Counted from the first letter of the stretch, positions 10,770 to 21,939 are shown. The stretch is DNA of 64,000 nucleotides from Sceloporus undulatus (GCF_019175285.1 NC_056530.1:10125980-10189979), one strand, 5' to 3'. Made by a program: numbers and translations. The notes: a model not told the origin generated them from the letters alone.

Positions 10770-11012
10770 GTTCCTCAGATGGAAACTTGAAAGAGTATAA
10801 CTTGCTCAAGGTTACCCAATGGGTTTCCAGGGATGTAACCAGGATTTTGGGAAGAGGGGGGTCCAGACTAAGTGCCACCATTATAATGGGGCTTGGATGC
10901 GGAAGGGGGGGTCTGGACCCCCTCCCCCCCCCCCCCCGGTTATGTCCCTGGGGTTTCCATGGCTGAGTGGGGATTTGCACCCTGGTCTACTAAAGTCCTA
11001 GGCCAGCTTGCA
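10770..11012 (-). mobile_element. tRNA-derived SINE split by a small hAT-type element
   Basis: Antisense SINE body (CTTGCTCAAGGTTACCCAAT then GGGTTTCCATGGCTGAG) is interrupted by the element at 10829-10950. Confidence 0.7.
10829..10950. mobile_element. Short hAT-type MITE inside a SINE
   Basis: Ends CAGGGATGTAACC and GGTTATGTCCCTG are inverted repeats with two mismatches. The host SINE sequence GGGTTTCC is repeated on both sides (10821-10828 and 10951-10958), as expected for an 8-bp hAT duplication; the first C of the element is shared. It contains a C homopolymer of about 15 bases. Confidence 0.7.
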
Positions 11013-11061
11013 GTGAATGTGAGGTGAGATCTTTTTATTTGGCCCATGAAGCTTGACCAGG

Positions 11062-11287
11062 CCAGTATGGCATAGTGGTTTGATCTTTGTCCTATGACTC
11101 TGGAGACCAGTGTTCAGTTCCCAATTTGGCCAGGAAACCCACTGGACATGCTCTTAGCTTAAAGGGGAGACAATGACAAACATAATCTGAAGAAACTTGC
11201 CAAGAAAACTCCATGATAGGGTCGCCTTAGGATTGCCATAAGTGAGGAATGACTTGAAGGCACCCAACAACAAGAACAACAACAAAG
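11062..11287 (+). mobile_element. tRNA-derived SINE
   Basis: Head GGCATAGTGGTTTGATCTTT, degenerate B box, body, and tail GACTTGAAGGCACCCAACAA with a CAA-rich end. Confidence 0.8.
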
Positions 11288-11289
11288 TT

Positions 11290-11640
11290 TGGGAAAGACA
11301 GCTATGAATGAACTAGAGAAGATCCTAAAGTCTAACACTGAACACCAAAGTTAGGATTATTGTATTTCCAATACTATATATAGATGTGAGAGCTGGACAG
11401 TGAATAAAGTTGATGTGAAAGAAAAGCATCTCATTTAAGATGTGCTGAGGGTACCATGGAAGGCAAAAAAGACAACTAAATGGGTCCTAGGACAGATCAA
11501 GCGTTAACTCTTCATGGAAGCCAAGATGAGTTGAGGCTGTTGTACTTCGGCCACATCATGAGAAGACATGAATCGCTAGAAAAGAGTAATGCTAGGAAAG
11601 GTGGAGGGCATCAGAAAGAGTGTTGGACCACATGCCAGAT
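11290..11640 (+). mobile_element. BovB/RTE-like LINE fragment
   Basis: Broken frames include a CESWTVNKV-like stretch near 11385 and LLYFGHIMRRHESLEK near 11540, the same family motifs as at 2000 and 41.9 kb. Confidence 0.6.
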
Positions 11641-11650
11641 GCGTAGACTA

Positions 11651-12017
11651 TGACCCGGTACAGATAGGCCTTGGCACACGTCTTGATGATGTGCTAGAGT
11701 TGCCATGGGGCCTCACTTACAGACACCCCACAACCCTAGCACGTATTCCATACGTCAAAATGGCGGCGCCCTGTACAGATGGGCACCACCATTTTGACAT
11801 GACGGACGCTTACAGTCCACAGGTCACGGCGTGATACTGACGTTGTGAGTGTGCCATTGGCTCACTGCAATGTCAGTATCGCGCCACAAAAAGAACCCAC
11901 TTTTTGTGGGTTCTTTTTGCTCTGCTAGGAAGCCACGCAGTTTATCCGCTGTAGCTTCCTCGCGGTGCAAAACAAGGCTCGGGCAGACCACCCTTTTTGG
12001 GCGGTCTGTACCAGGCC
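11651..12017. mobile_element. CpG-rich MITE family M2 copy
   Basis: Ends CCCGGTACAGATAGG and CGGTCTGTACCAGGC are inverted repeats. The inside carries AAAATGGCGGCGCC and an AAAAAGAACCC fold-back near 11890-11920. Other copies lie near 20969, 29072, 31720, 45129 and 46281. Confidence 0.7.
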
Positions 12018-12127
12018 TCAGTTGGAGACATCATGGCTCTGAACCTGGAGGACCTAAACAGAGTGGTCGAGGACAGGAGGTCTTGGAGGTGTCTCACTCA
12101 CGTCTTGGAAGTGTCTCACTCACAAGA

Positions 12128-12342
12128 CTAGTGCTGGTGGGGCTTCGGCACCCTTCTCTCCAAAGGGAGCCTGAGAGCTCCCTTTGGAGGGAAGGCTAGC
12201 GCCAGCGGGGCTTCAGCCCCCTTCTCTCCAAAGGGAGCCAGAGAGCTCCCTTTGGAGAGAAGGCTAGTGCCGGCGGGGCCTGGGAGGGTCGGATAATCCG
12301 GAATGTCGGATTAGCGAAACTCGGATAACCGAGACTCTACTG
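12128..12342. repeat. Duplicated palindromic unit plus Tigger-like terminus
   Basis: Two units of about 80 bp share TTCTCTCCAAAGGGAGCC and its near complement. They are followed by CTCGGATAACCGAGACTCTA ending CTGTA, which resembles a Tigger terminal repeat next to a TA. The matching left terminus was not found. Confidence 0.45.
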
Positions 12343-12844
12343 TATTCCTTTTGTATTGCTGATTTTGTCTTGTTCCCTCGCAAGCAAGTGGACTCGAACC
12401 ATTTTGACTATAATAAATGACCAAGTTGCAGAAATCTTGGACAGCAGCCATGTTCCTTGCTTGCATGCTAAACATGTGCTTGTTCCCTATAATCATGACA
12501 TGCGTCCCTCTATTTCTAAAAGGTTATGGTTAAAAGTTTAGGGAGATTATTTTTTAGGGAAGGTAACTAGTTGAGTCGCATTAATTATCGGTATGAGCCC
12601 AGTTGAATTGACTGATTCAATGGGAAAGAATGTGGCTCATAAAGTTCTGAGCAACCTGAATTCTTGGTCAAGGGCTATGGACTTGGTGTATCCTATTTTT
12701 ATTTAGCATAGCTGCTGCTAAACAAGACAGGTGTACCAATACAACAATTTGGGTCATGATGATATACATGCTAAGTATGAGTTAGTGACAAACAACGCAG
12801 ATGCCACACACGCATCTTTACCCATAAGGTAGTTCGAGAAACAG

Positions 12845-12914
12845 TATAAAAGAGCTCTGATTCTCAGGGACTTCCAAACACTCGTCTCGACTTCAGCTCA
12901 AGTTTGAGTTTCAG
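12845..12914 (+). promoter_or_regulatory. Promoter and non-coding exon 1 of gene B
   Basis: TATAAAAG lies at 12845-12852 in the context AGAAACAGTATAAAAG. Exon 1 should start near 12875 and end at 12914, where GTAAGA is the donor. The same block appears at 21940-22009. Confidence 0.8.
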
Positions 12915-13374
12915 GTAAGATGCTCTTGTTTCGAGTTGTTGTTTCTGAATGTTGGGACTGTGCTCTTTGTTAGACGTATGGTTGATAGGATGTTGTTTCA
13001 ATATGTTTGTTAATATAATTATGTCAGTCTAAAACAATATGGTAAAACAAATAGATGCTATCTTCCCGTCTAAGCCTTCCTGAGCTCTGAGATTCTCAGC
13101 AGAGGTCTTTCTTTCCACCTATGTTGAGGATATGAGGAAGGATCTTCTTAGTGGCTTCCCCTAGGTTCTGGTTCTCCTTTCTAGGGAGGCTAGAACAGAC
13201 CCGACCTTGTCGGCCTTCTCTTGGTAGACAAGGTATTTCTTAGAAATTCGGAATGCTTTGAGAATGTAAGTGAAGGTTCCAGGCATGTTCATATAGGGCT
13301 GGGAAAGACTCCTGGTTGAAAGCCAGAAGATCCTTTACAAATCAGTCACCGTCAAAGGTTGCATTCCATGGGAA

Positions 13375-13615
13375 GGCAGAGCCAATGTCAAAAGAGGTAG
13401 AACCCAAAAGACCAGCATAGGAAGAACTTCCTGATAGTCAAAGCTGGTTGACAGTGGAAGGCGCTGCCTTGGAGAGTGATGGAGTCTCCTCCTTTGGAGG
13501 TTTTTAAGCAGAGGCTGGATGGCCATCTGCCAGGGGTGATTTGATGGTGTCATCTTGCATGATAGGGGGTTCAACTGGATGACCTTTGAAGTCTCTTCCA
13601 TGTTTCCATGATCTA
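13375..13615 (+). mobile_element. Old CR1 3' end in intron of gene B
   Basis: CR1 3' sequence, from AGGAAGAACTTCCTGATAGT to the degraded octamer region. The matching CR1 at 24440-24950 in gene C shows it predates the duplication. Confidence 0.75.
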
Positions 13616-14071
13616 CCATACTGGAGGGTTGCTTGAGCTATTCACAGAGTACTTCAAGCCCCTCTCCTCCACCGAATGCTCACAAAATTTCAAAAAGCAT
13701 TAAAGAACAATATTATTTTTTTAAAATGCAGGGCACCACTTGACCACATGCTACTGCTACATAATTTTAATTTCAAATTTTAAAAAAAGGTCTGGAAGAA
13801 AGATTAGAGAAGGAGGACAAGTAGAAGTCTTGTGGAAGGGAGTCCCAAAGCCCAGGACGTTCTCTCCTATGTCTTCACCAAAAGTGCCTGTAAAGGTGGT
13901 GGGACGGAGACAAAGCCCTTCAAGCTGACTTGTAGTAATGGAATTTTCCAAGTTCAAGAGCAGCGTGCCTATGAATAATAACTGGAGTGCTCTTCATCCA
14001 TTTAAATGTAATCCTTTCTCCTTCTCCCCCCCCCAGTTGCTTGTGATACAAATCCACCTCTACTCTCCAAG

Positions 14072-14347
14072 ATGACTTCCGGTTGGTGTGGCCACAGAAG
14101 CGGTTGCGGATCCGGCGGCTGGGGTGGCAACTGCGGCGGCTGGGGTGGCAACTGCGGCGGCTGGGGTGGCAACTACGGCGGCTGGGGTGGCAACTGCGGC
14201 GGTGGCTGGGGTAGCCACTGTGGCAACGGCTGGGGCTGGGGTAGCCACTGCGGCAACAACTGTGGCTGGGGTAGCCACTGCGGCAACAACTGTGGCTGGG
14301 GTTGTTGCTACAATCCCTGTAACAGAGGCTGTGGATGGGGTTATTAA
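14072..14347 (+). CDS. Gene B: Gly/Trp/Cys-rich mini-protein
   Basis: A 91-residue protein of extreme composition: 37 Gly, 14 Cys and 11 Trp. It opens MTSGWCGHRSGCGSGG, continues with seven-residue GGWGGNC units (residues 16-42), then units of about ten like GSHCGNNCGW (47-76), and ends in a Cys-rich tail (CCYNPCNRGCGWGY). The ATG lies 35 bases after a strong acceptor (C-rich tract and CAG at 14034-14036). The splice partner is exon 1 at 12.9 kb. There is no CBP core box, signal peptide or membrane segment. Gene structure, EDC-like setting and composition point to a disulphide- and aromatic-rich corneous matrix protein. Paralogue of gene C. I know no named family, so the function is inferred. 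Confidence 0.8.
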   Translation: MTSGWCGHRSGCGSGGWGGNCGGWGGNCGGWGGNYGGWGGNCGGGWGSHCGNGWGWGSHCGNNCGWGSHCGNNCGWGCCYNPCNRGCGWGY

Positions 14348-14647
14348 TTCTCTCCCCACACCCAAAACAAGTGTCCATAGGGATAGATTTTGCTGACATG
14401 GATAAGATGAGCATCGGAGCAAAAGGAGCTCAGCAATTCGGAGCCCCAGAAACAGCGGCCTCAATGGTGAAAGTGGAAAGACTTGGGACCACTGCAGAAG
14501 ATGCATGCCTGTCCCCATGATTTGCCACCCCACAATTTGCTCATTTTTGTCCTTGTCATTGATCTGTTCCTTCCCATGTCCAATAGTCTTCTCCAATAGA
14601 CCTCTCCTGTTTGTGTCATCCCTGTACCTCTTTTTTCCCTGCCCTGT

Positions 14648-14653
14648 AATAAA
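14648..14653 (+). terminator. Polyadenylation signal of gene B
   Basis: AATAAA about 300 bases after the stop; the 3' UTR is shared with gene C. Confidence 0.8.
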
Positions 14654-15049
14654 AACCTTACTGCATCAGAACATAACATCTTTTCAGCTTCTTTTTTCCT
14701 CCAACTTGCTGGTGGTTCATTTGCCATTTCTTAGATTTGATTAATAGACCGGGAGCTGCCCCTATGAGCGACATTTTGCTTTATGGTTAAAGCAGAATCC
14801 CTAAACCTTGGCTGAGGTCTTACATTTCATCATTTAAAGCCAAGACAAGAAAACAAATATGCAGCGTGCTGACTCCATTAAAGATCTTTCCATATCTAGA
14901 CATCAAATGCAATGTGTTTCCTTGATAATGGAAGGAGATCAGGGAAGGGACTAGCTTAGGTTTAGCTGATATATGGATGGAAAGAATATTCAAATATATT
15001 TGAAAATGGTAACCCCCGAACCATGTTTCTCAAGTGCTGAGAAAACCTA

Positions 15050-15250
15050 GGTGTATGTACACTGTGCAAATAATGCAATTTGAGAGCACTTTAGATGCTG
15101 TAGCACCATCCTATGGAATCGTGGTATGTATAGTTTCACAAGATCTTTGGTTTTTTCTGCCAAAAAGTGCTGGTGCCTCACAAAACTCCAAATCACAGGA
15201 GTCTATAGGATGGAGCCATGATAGTTGAAGTGATATTAAACTGTATTGTG
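15050..15250. mobile_element. MITE family M1 copy (degraded)
   Basis: It contains the family core (AGATCTTTGG...GGTGCCTCACAAAACTCCAA) and a degraded right end. Confidence 0.45.
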
Positions 15251-15689
15251 TCTACGATGTAAACACACTCCCCAAGAGATGAGAGTTTTCACACTTCAGG
15301 AGCTTTTCCATGCAAAATTCGCATGTGGTTGTTCGGTCCCGAAAACAGCCTCTTCTGCAAGTCTGGGATTCTTTGCATTAGCATTTCTCGACACTCAAGA
15401 AATGTGTTTTCCAACCATTATCCAAATATCTCCCTACCATGCAATAAAACACATCAATATAGATGCTAATGTATACAAAAAACATTCAAAAACAACCATG
15501 ACAGCCTTGCCATTCAATTGAGACTTTTTGAAATGGGACCCATTAATCATGATTAAATCAATCCTGTTTGTTTCAGTCAGGGTTATACCTGAACTATTGC
15601 TTTGGGATTTCAAGAGACACCCGATGGCCTTAAATGAAATTCCAGTGCACACAGGTACCTCTACCACAACTAAACCCCTAATTCCACAA

Positions 15690-15722
15690 TTTTTATTCAT
15701 TCATTCATTCATTCATTCATTC
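15690..15722. repeat. (ATTC)n microsatellite
   Basis: About eight tetranucleotide units. Confidence 0.9.
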
Positions 15723-15780
15723 TTTTCATTTCATTCATTTTAACCATCCATTAAGAAGCCAAGCCCTTCCTCCAGTCGAT

Positions 15781-15990
15781 CTGCCTTGGTCCAGGCCTCG
15801 GAGGTGGAGAAGAACTGCTGGACCTGATCCCATTCCCCACCACCTCTCCCTTCTCCTTTTGTGTCGTGTCTTCTTAGATTGTAAGCCTGAGGGCAGGGAA
15901 CTGCCTAACTAAAAGATTGTATGTACAGCGCTGTGTAAATTTACAGCACTTTATAAATAAAAGTTAATAATAATAATAATAAATTTATTC
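15781..15990 (+). mobile_element. Non-LTR retroelement 3' end (L2-like)
   Basis: AGATTGTAAGCCTGAGGGCA then CACTTTATAAATAAAAGTTA and an (AAT)n tail, typical of short-tailed LINE or SINE 3' ends in lizards. The family is uncertain. Confidence 0.45.
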
Positions 15991-16009
15991 AAAGTTGTGA
16001 AAAGAACAC

Positions 16010-16128
16010 TTTCCAGCCACAAATGCTGGTGAAACGTCAGAAAGAAACTCTGCTAGAACATGGCCACATAGCCCAAAAAACCCACAAAAAGCTATGGATG
16101 CCGGCCATGAAAGCCTTTGACTTTACAG
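16010..16128 (+). mobile_element. Penelope-like 3' end
   Basis: Sense copy of the conserved segment (CCAGCCACAAATGCTGGTGA ... AACATGGCCACATAGCCC). Confidence 0.7.
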
Positions 16129-16220
16129 AACACCTTCCATTTCCTCTGCCAGAGATCCATAAACTGGTATGTCCCTCCCATTCTGCTGAGGTTGCATAAG
16201 CAATAAGTATTTAGAAGACA

Positions 16221-16560
16221 GAGTGCTCATTCCCACTTGTAGTTTAAACCGATTCCCGATTCACCCTCGCTCCGTGTTGGAAATCGTTCCCACTATAAAG
16301 CAGATCTTTTCTTATTCCAGTGTAATCGGGGGGTTTTGGCATGGTTGTCATGCCCACTAGTTGTGCCGCTTCAAATCGGATCTGGGTGAGGAGGAAGCCG
16401 GGGGCGGAGGGAGAAGGAGCCAGCCGGGGACAGAAGAGGAAGCCATGGACGGAGGGAGAAGCTGGGAAACGAGGCAGGAGGATGAAGGGAGGGGACAATG
16501 GTTTTTTAAAAAAGTAAAATTGACAGATTATTCAATTGATTGATTGATCAATTGAATATT
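16221..16560. mobile_element. MITE family M3 copy
   Basis: It begins CTCATTCCCACTTGTAGTTT, as at 53757. The interior is GC-rich and GAGG-rich. The right end is unclear. Confidence 0.45.
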
Positions 16561-17022
16561 CTGAAGACTCTGAAGACATGGAGGAGGCTGAGACAGGAGC
16601 AGATCTGGAGCTGTCTGGATCTGCAGTCTCCAAGGAGGCTTAGGAAAATGCAGGGGAAGAAACAGACTCTATGGACTCTAGGCTGCAGGTGCTAAGATCT
16701 GTGGAGAAAAGGCAGGTCAAGGAGTCTTTGAGGTGTTCTTCCAGGCTGGAAGCTAATAGGTTTCAGCTGAGAAAAGCAGAGGCCTTTTAAAAGACCTCCA
16801 GCTGAAGAGGTTCTTTGCAGCTGACCACAAGTCTTGCAACCTTGTTGATCCTGTGTTCCTTGCTCTTTGATTCATGACTGGTTATCTGACCCCTTGACCT
16901 GCCTTGTGACTATGCTCTTGCCTCTGCCCTTTGCTGTGACTGACTGGTATTGTGTGACCCTTGGACTGGACTCTGGATGATTCCTTTGCATATTCCCCTG
17001 CTGTGCTGCCCTCAGCAGAGGT

Positions 17023-17233
17023 AAGCAGGACACATTGTAGCAGCCATAACCACTGGAGCCATAACAACTTCCATAACAGTATGGCCCACACCATGTTGGA
17101 TGATATGAACTGGGATCATAATAGTGTCCATAGCCACCATAGCTGCAAGGATTATAGCAGGATGAGTAGCTGCAGGGAATGCAGTATCCACCAGCCCCAG
17201 ATCAGCCCCAGATCTGCCACCATAATAAGTCAT
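17023..17233 (-). pseudogene. Gene D: broken Tyr/Cys/Gly-rich EDC mini-gene
   Basis: A minus-strand ATG at 17233 opens MTYYGGRSGAD, then Cys/Tyr coding continues in a different frame from 17189: GYCIPCSYSSCYNPCSYGG, later WCGPYCYGSCYGSSGYGCY. This is the composition of genes E and F. A frame change near codon 14, beside a short GGGGCTG duplication, separates start from body. After about 17030 the sequence turns into unrelated, repeat-like DNA, so the 3' end is also lost. A possible acceptor (TCACTCAG) lies upstream of the ATG. No convincing exon 1 was found. I read it as a relic of an E/F-type gene; a sequencing error cannot be excluded. Confidence 0.6.
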
Positions 17234-17499
17234 GGTCTTGACTTGGTCTGTTTAGATCTGAGTGAGACATGATTCCTCTTTCAACCACTCCCTGTTCCTC
17301 AAGCAAAACCATTTTAACTGTACCAGATTGAATTTTGTGGAACTGTCTACCACATCATGGGGTTATTTGAAAAGTGGAGTGGGAAGATATTTGGGGGTCC
17401 AGGAGTCATACCCATCACATTTTCCAACCACCCCAGTCTTTTATGAGGCATGTCTATCCATTTATTTCATCCAAACATGATGTGATCTGATGATTTTGT

Positions 17500-17720
17500 G
17501 GGAATTAATGCAGAATTAATGTAGTTTGACCCCGCTTTAACTGCCAGGGCTCAATGCTATAAAACTGTGGGATTTGGGGAGTTATTTTACCTTCAGAGAG
17601 GCTAAATCAGAGAGAGATCTGGTGCCACAACAAACTTAAAATCCTAGGATTCCATATAATGGAGCCATGACAGTTAAAGTGGCATTGAAGTGCATTAATT
17701 CTGCAGTGTGGCAGCAGCCT
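17500..17720. mobile_element. MITE family M1 copy
   Basis: Left end AATGCAGAATTAATGTAGTT and right end TTCTGCAGTGTGGCAGCAGC. Confidence 0.6.
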
Positions 17721-17939
17721 CAGTCTAATAATCTTTAATGTAGGTTTCCTCCTTCGCTACTATCATCCACTTTAACAAGCATTGACTTTTCCAATTAGGC
17801 ATGTTGTCTCTTGATCTGACCAAAGTGTGCTAGTCTGAGTTCAGTCCTCTTGGCTTCTATTGTGAGTCTGCAGAAACAAAGAGTTGGAAGAGACCACAAA
17901 TGCCATCAGTCCAACCCCCTGCTATTGGCCAAGTATCAG

Positions 17940-18098
17940 AGTGTAGTGGAGTCTCCTTCCTTGGAGGTCTTTAAACAGAGGCTAGATGGCCATCTGCTGG
18001 GGATGCTTTGATTTGGATTTCCTGCATGGCAGGGGGTTGGACTGGATGTCCCATGCAGTCTCTTCCAACTCTATGATTCTATGTTTCTATGATTCTAT
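17940..18098 (+). mobile_element. CR1 LINE 3' end
   Basis: It runs from GTAGTGGAGTCTCCTTCCTT to three ATTCTATG-type octamers. A short antisense CR1 piece precedes it (about 17880-17935). Confidence 0.8.
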
Positions 18099-18159
18099 CT
18101 TGGTTGCTTTTGTTACCACACCTCCTCCTTCCCATACCAAACAATTCTGAATCTCTGAA

Positions 18160-18283
18160 GATGCCAACCACAGATGCTGGCAAAACGTCAGGAAGAAAAT
18201 CTTCTAGAAAACGGCCGCATAGCCTGAAAAACCCACAAAAAACTATGAATGCTGGCCGTGAAAGCCTTTGACTTCACAAATTC
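18160..18283 (+). mobile_element. Penelope-like 3' end
   Basis: Sense copy: GATGCCAACCACAGATGCTG to GCCGTGAAAGCCTTTGACTT. Confidence 0.7.
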
Positions 18284-18721
18284 TGAATTAATTCCAAGTC
18301 CAATGCACAAGTACAACAATCAGAAAATGAAGGGATTGGGAAGAGATGCAAGCTGGCCCCATCTTGTAATTTTAGCAGGGAACACAAGGAGGTGTTGCGA
18401 TCCCTCTGCGTCTCTGTCCAAGTTCCTTTTATACCACATCGTTGGCACGTCTTCTAGTTACATGTCACTTTTTTGATGTCCTCATTAGCCACCATTAGCC
18501 CTGTGTACAATGTCCCTAAGGAGTGTCTTTAATTATTTCACTCCCAACAATCATGAATACACCCTCTCCATTAATTCCTTTTAATTTTCAACATTTACAA
18601 GCCAGGTGTTGCTTTGTTGCACTTGTTGGAATCCAAAATGATCTTCCTCACGTCTTTACGATGCACTGGGGCCATGTGTGGTTTACATCCTTGGAGCACT
18701 AGCAAAACAAATAGTGTGCTA

Positions 18722-18872
18722 GGCATAATAGCTCTGGAACCTGTCTGATCTTGGAAGCTAAGAAGGATCAGCCCTGGTTAGTACTTGGATGAAGGACCAC
18801 CAACCAATACCAAGGTGCCTTATGCTATATTTCAGCGGAAGGAACTGGTAGAACTGCCTTGGAGGATTTCTT
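18722..18872 (+). mobile_element. 5S rRNA-derived SINE
   Basis: CTGTCTGATCTTGGAAGCTA and CCCTGGTTAGTACTTGGATG closely follow the internal promoter region of vertebrate 5S rRNA. The sequence then diverges, so it is a SINE head and not a 5S gene. Confidence 0.75.
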
Positions 18873-18996
18873 GCCTAAGGTAGATGTCCTATTGCTCAGA
18901 AAGTCCATAAAAATCCACTTGATTTCTAATATTTCAGAAAATCTTCTATTGATTCATCTTTTAAAATCGTCATTAGTTTCGATTTGGCCCATAGTT

Positions 18997-19118
18997 CAAT
19001 TGGGTTTTAAATTCTCATTCATACGTTGTGAATTTTTCAATTGAGTTTTAAATTCTCATTCATACACTGTGAATTTTTCAATTGGATTTTAAATTCTAAT
19101 TCATGTGCTGCGAATTCT
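18997..19118. repeat. 41-bp tandem repeat, three units
   Basis: Units begin CAATTG at 18997, 19038 and 19079 and share TTTTAAATTCTCATTCATAC. Confidence 0.85.
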
Positions 19119-19119
19119 T

Positions 19120-20034
19120 CTTCTTTTTCAATGTGGGCACATTGATTTGTGCTATTTACCCAATTTAAGCAACCTTTCCGCCTTGATGGAGCCATACTTT
19201 TGTCGATTTGCCTTTCGCATTTTCAAAGACGTGTGTTGCTTCGCATGCGCTTTATATGTGAGAAACATTCCATACCTTTTGCTAATATATAGAAGCGTCT
19301 GGTGAGGCACACATTTTCCACCTCCCAGTTGAAGCAAAAACACAAAGCTGTGGCAACGTTCCCATGTTCATGGATCACCCGCCTACCCCCAGAAACACCT
19401 GCTCACTTAAAAATCCACTTGATTCTGTTGAAGTAGCTACTGAATGCTGTTCCAAGTTCAGTTGAACACTATGGTCAAGGAGGATGTCCAAGGCCTTTAA
19501 GCTTATCTCAGAGGCCCCGGGAATGGGCCTGGCACGTTACGAAAGGGAGCGAGATGGAAACGGGAGGTGGCATAGAACACATTTTATCGCACAAGGGAAC
19601 GCCGCCATCGCCTCCACAAATTCCCATTGCGTTCCACATCTGTCCCCCTAAACAGTAACTGTTTAGGAGTGGTCCTGAAAAGTGCCTCCTGGGGAACGGA
19701 TCCGGAATGGGTTGGAAACTTCTGGCAGCAGTGGTGGTGGTGTTCTTCTGTGCGGTAAAATGTGTACCATGCCGTCTCCCGTTCCCATCCTGCTCCCTTT
19801 TGTAATGCGTCAGGCCTGTTCCAGGGGCCTGTGCGATAAGTCTACTTGTCTACACTGGTCAAGATACACCAAAAATAGCTCTCCTGACCTCCTCCCATTA
19901 CCTAGCTTTCCGTTCCCATGCTGGTTTGGTTGTGTGCACCCCACTGAGCCACCCAATGCATCTAGCACTGCCATGAGTCGCTTGCTATGGATCAAAACGG
20001 GCCTTTTGACTTGTTCAGACAAGACCAGAGTATG
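19120..20034. other. Intergenic, no feature recognised
   Basis: No CBP-type promoter, coding exon or clear repeat end was found here. Confidence 0.4.
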
Positions 20035-20165
20035 AAGTTGAAGGCTTTCATGGTCGGCATCCAGATTTTTTTGTGGGTTTTTCGGGCTATGTGGCCATGT
20101 TCTAGAAGAGTTTCTTCCTGACATTTCACCAGCATCTGTGGCTGGCATCTTCAGAGAATGCTTGC
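20035..20165 (-). mobile_element. Penelope-like 3' end
   Basis: Antisense copy, GAAGGCTTTCATGGTCGGCA to GCTGGCATCTTCAGAGAATG, running into a TG microsatellite. Confidence 0.75.
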
Positions 20166-20177
20166 CTGGAAAAAGTT

Positions 20178-20230
20178 GGATGTGTGTGTGTGTGTGTGTA
20201 TGTGTGTGTGTGTGTGTATGTGTATGTGTG

Positions 20231-20275
<45 letters not shown>
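20178..20275. repeat. (TG)n microsatellite
   Basis: TG/TA dinucleotide tract adjoining the Penelope 3' end, as at 27893-27921. Confidence 0.95.
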
Positions 20276-20278
<3 letters not shown>

Positions 20279-20968
20279 GTGTGAGCCTGGGAATATAGTA
20301 TATATTCAAAATCCTATATTTACTGTAGGCTCCACCATGCTTGTATGTGTTCTAGCCAGATCATCAAAATAGATGTTATTTGACCTTGTTGAGTTGAGCA
20401 TTAGCTTTATCATCACCTAAACATTTATCATAAACAGGGCAGCAATTGCATCCTTCTTCTTTTTGAAGAACAAAAATATAGGGATGCTAATGTTTCGTAA
20501 GGAGCCATATAATCTCCAACAATCAAGCTCACCTTGATTGGTGTCACTCCAGTGTTAATGGGAGGGTTGTCAAAAAGGACAATAAACGTTGACTCACCGT
20601 ACATTGTTTTTTCCTTCGGTTCGCAACTGGAGATGGAACTGACAATGCCACATTTGGTATTCTAAGCATTCTATTAAACATATCCATGTCAGCCATGCAG
20701 CAAGGTACAGCAAAACCCCAAATCCAGAAAACACTGATCCTTTTATTGGGACAATCAAAAATGCACAAAATGCATTTTGGAAGCTTGCAAAGCATCACTG
20801 GCTTCTTCATCAGGCAAAGAGGTTAAAAATTACACAGGAGAAGCAAGATGGTGACGTTAGAGTCACAGACCCATATTCTGTTTTAGTCAGATATCACTTC
20901 TGTTGTCACTTAAGATAGTCTTTGAGGATAACCATGAAGGCAGACGCCATTCTTGTCTTTGGTCATGT

Positions 20969-21325
20969 TGGCCTGTTCCAGATGGGTGCTATGAGGCGCC
21001 ATCTTGAAGTGCAAGGGGTGGCGCTTTCAGATGCCCCTCACCCCTTGCCTGTGACGAGGACATCAAAATGGCGGCACCCTGTATGCATAGGCGCCGCCAT
21101 TTTGACGTGACGGATGCCTAGCATCCGCACATCCTGGCATCATTGTGATGCCACGAGTGTACCATTGGCGCATTGCGGTATCACAATTGCGCCACAGGAA
21201 GAACCCGCTTTTTGTGTGTTCTTTTTGCTCCGTGGGGAAGCCCTGCGGTCTGGAGGCTTCGGCTTCCCCGCAGAGCAAACCAGGGCTCCGGGAGAACACC
21301 CTTTTTGGGCGGTCTGTATCCCGCT
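20969..21325. mobile_element. CpG-rich MITE family M2 copy
   Basis: It starts TGGCCTGTTCCAGATGGGTG and ends GGGCGGTCTGTATCC. It has the full family interior, including the fold-back GAGGCGCC/GGCGCC part and AAAATGGCGGC. Confidence 0.75.
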
Positions 21326-21939
21326 GTAGCGTCTAGAGGACAAAGTGTTATTTTTATTCCAGAAGGGCTAGAATTTTTCCTTAAAAAATAAATGGAAAAT
21401 GGAAAATTGTACATGTCCCACAAACCTCCTGAAATTGCAGCAGATGGATTATCTCCTTTGTATTGCTGACTTTGTCTTGTTTCCTTACAGCCACGTGGAC
21501 TAGAAGCATATGTGACCAAGTTGCAGAAATCTTGGACAGCAGCCATGTTCCTTGCTTACATGCTAGGCATGTGCTTGTGCCCCATAATCAAGATGCGCGT
21601 CCCTCCATTTCAAAAAGGTTATGGTTAAAAATTTAGGGAGATTTTTTTTAAGGGAAGATAACCTGTGGAGTCACGTTAATTGTCGGTGTGAGCCCAGTGG
21701 AATTGACTGATTCAATGGGAAAGAATGTGGCTCATAAAGTTTTGAGCAACCTGAATTCTTGGTCAGAGGATATGGACTGGGCATATCCAATTTTCATTTA
21801 GCACATCTGGTCCTAAACAAAACAGGTGTACCAATACAACAATTTGGGTCATGATGATATACATGCTAAGTATGAGTTAGTGACAAACAACGCAGATGCC
21901 ACAAGCGCATTCTTACCCATAAGGTAGTTCGAGAAACAG

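Larger units (their letters stand above)
12349..14760 (+). repeat. Tandem gene duplication, unit 1 (gene B)
   Basis: This segment is similar along its length to 21453-26270: the same upstream sequence, promoter, exon 1, parts of the intron, coding exon and 3' UTR. Unit 2 is longer because of later insertions. Confidence 0.85.

Noticed and set aside
14088-14396. Ala/Val-rich frames overlapping genes B and C
   Set aside because: Out-of-frame shadows of the Gly/Trp/Cys repeats; they lack a splice-consistent start.
16560-16990. Possible retroelement terminal sequence beside gene D
   Set aside because: The style resembles some LTR-type repeats, but no paired ends, target duplication or coding parts are visible, so no family is claimed.
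18424-18431. Minus-strand TATAAAAG as a promoter for gene D
   Set aside because: The position fits, but there is no GTAAG donor within the expected exon length, unlike all other genes here.
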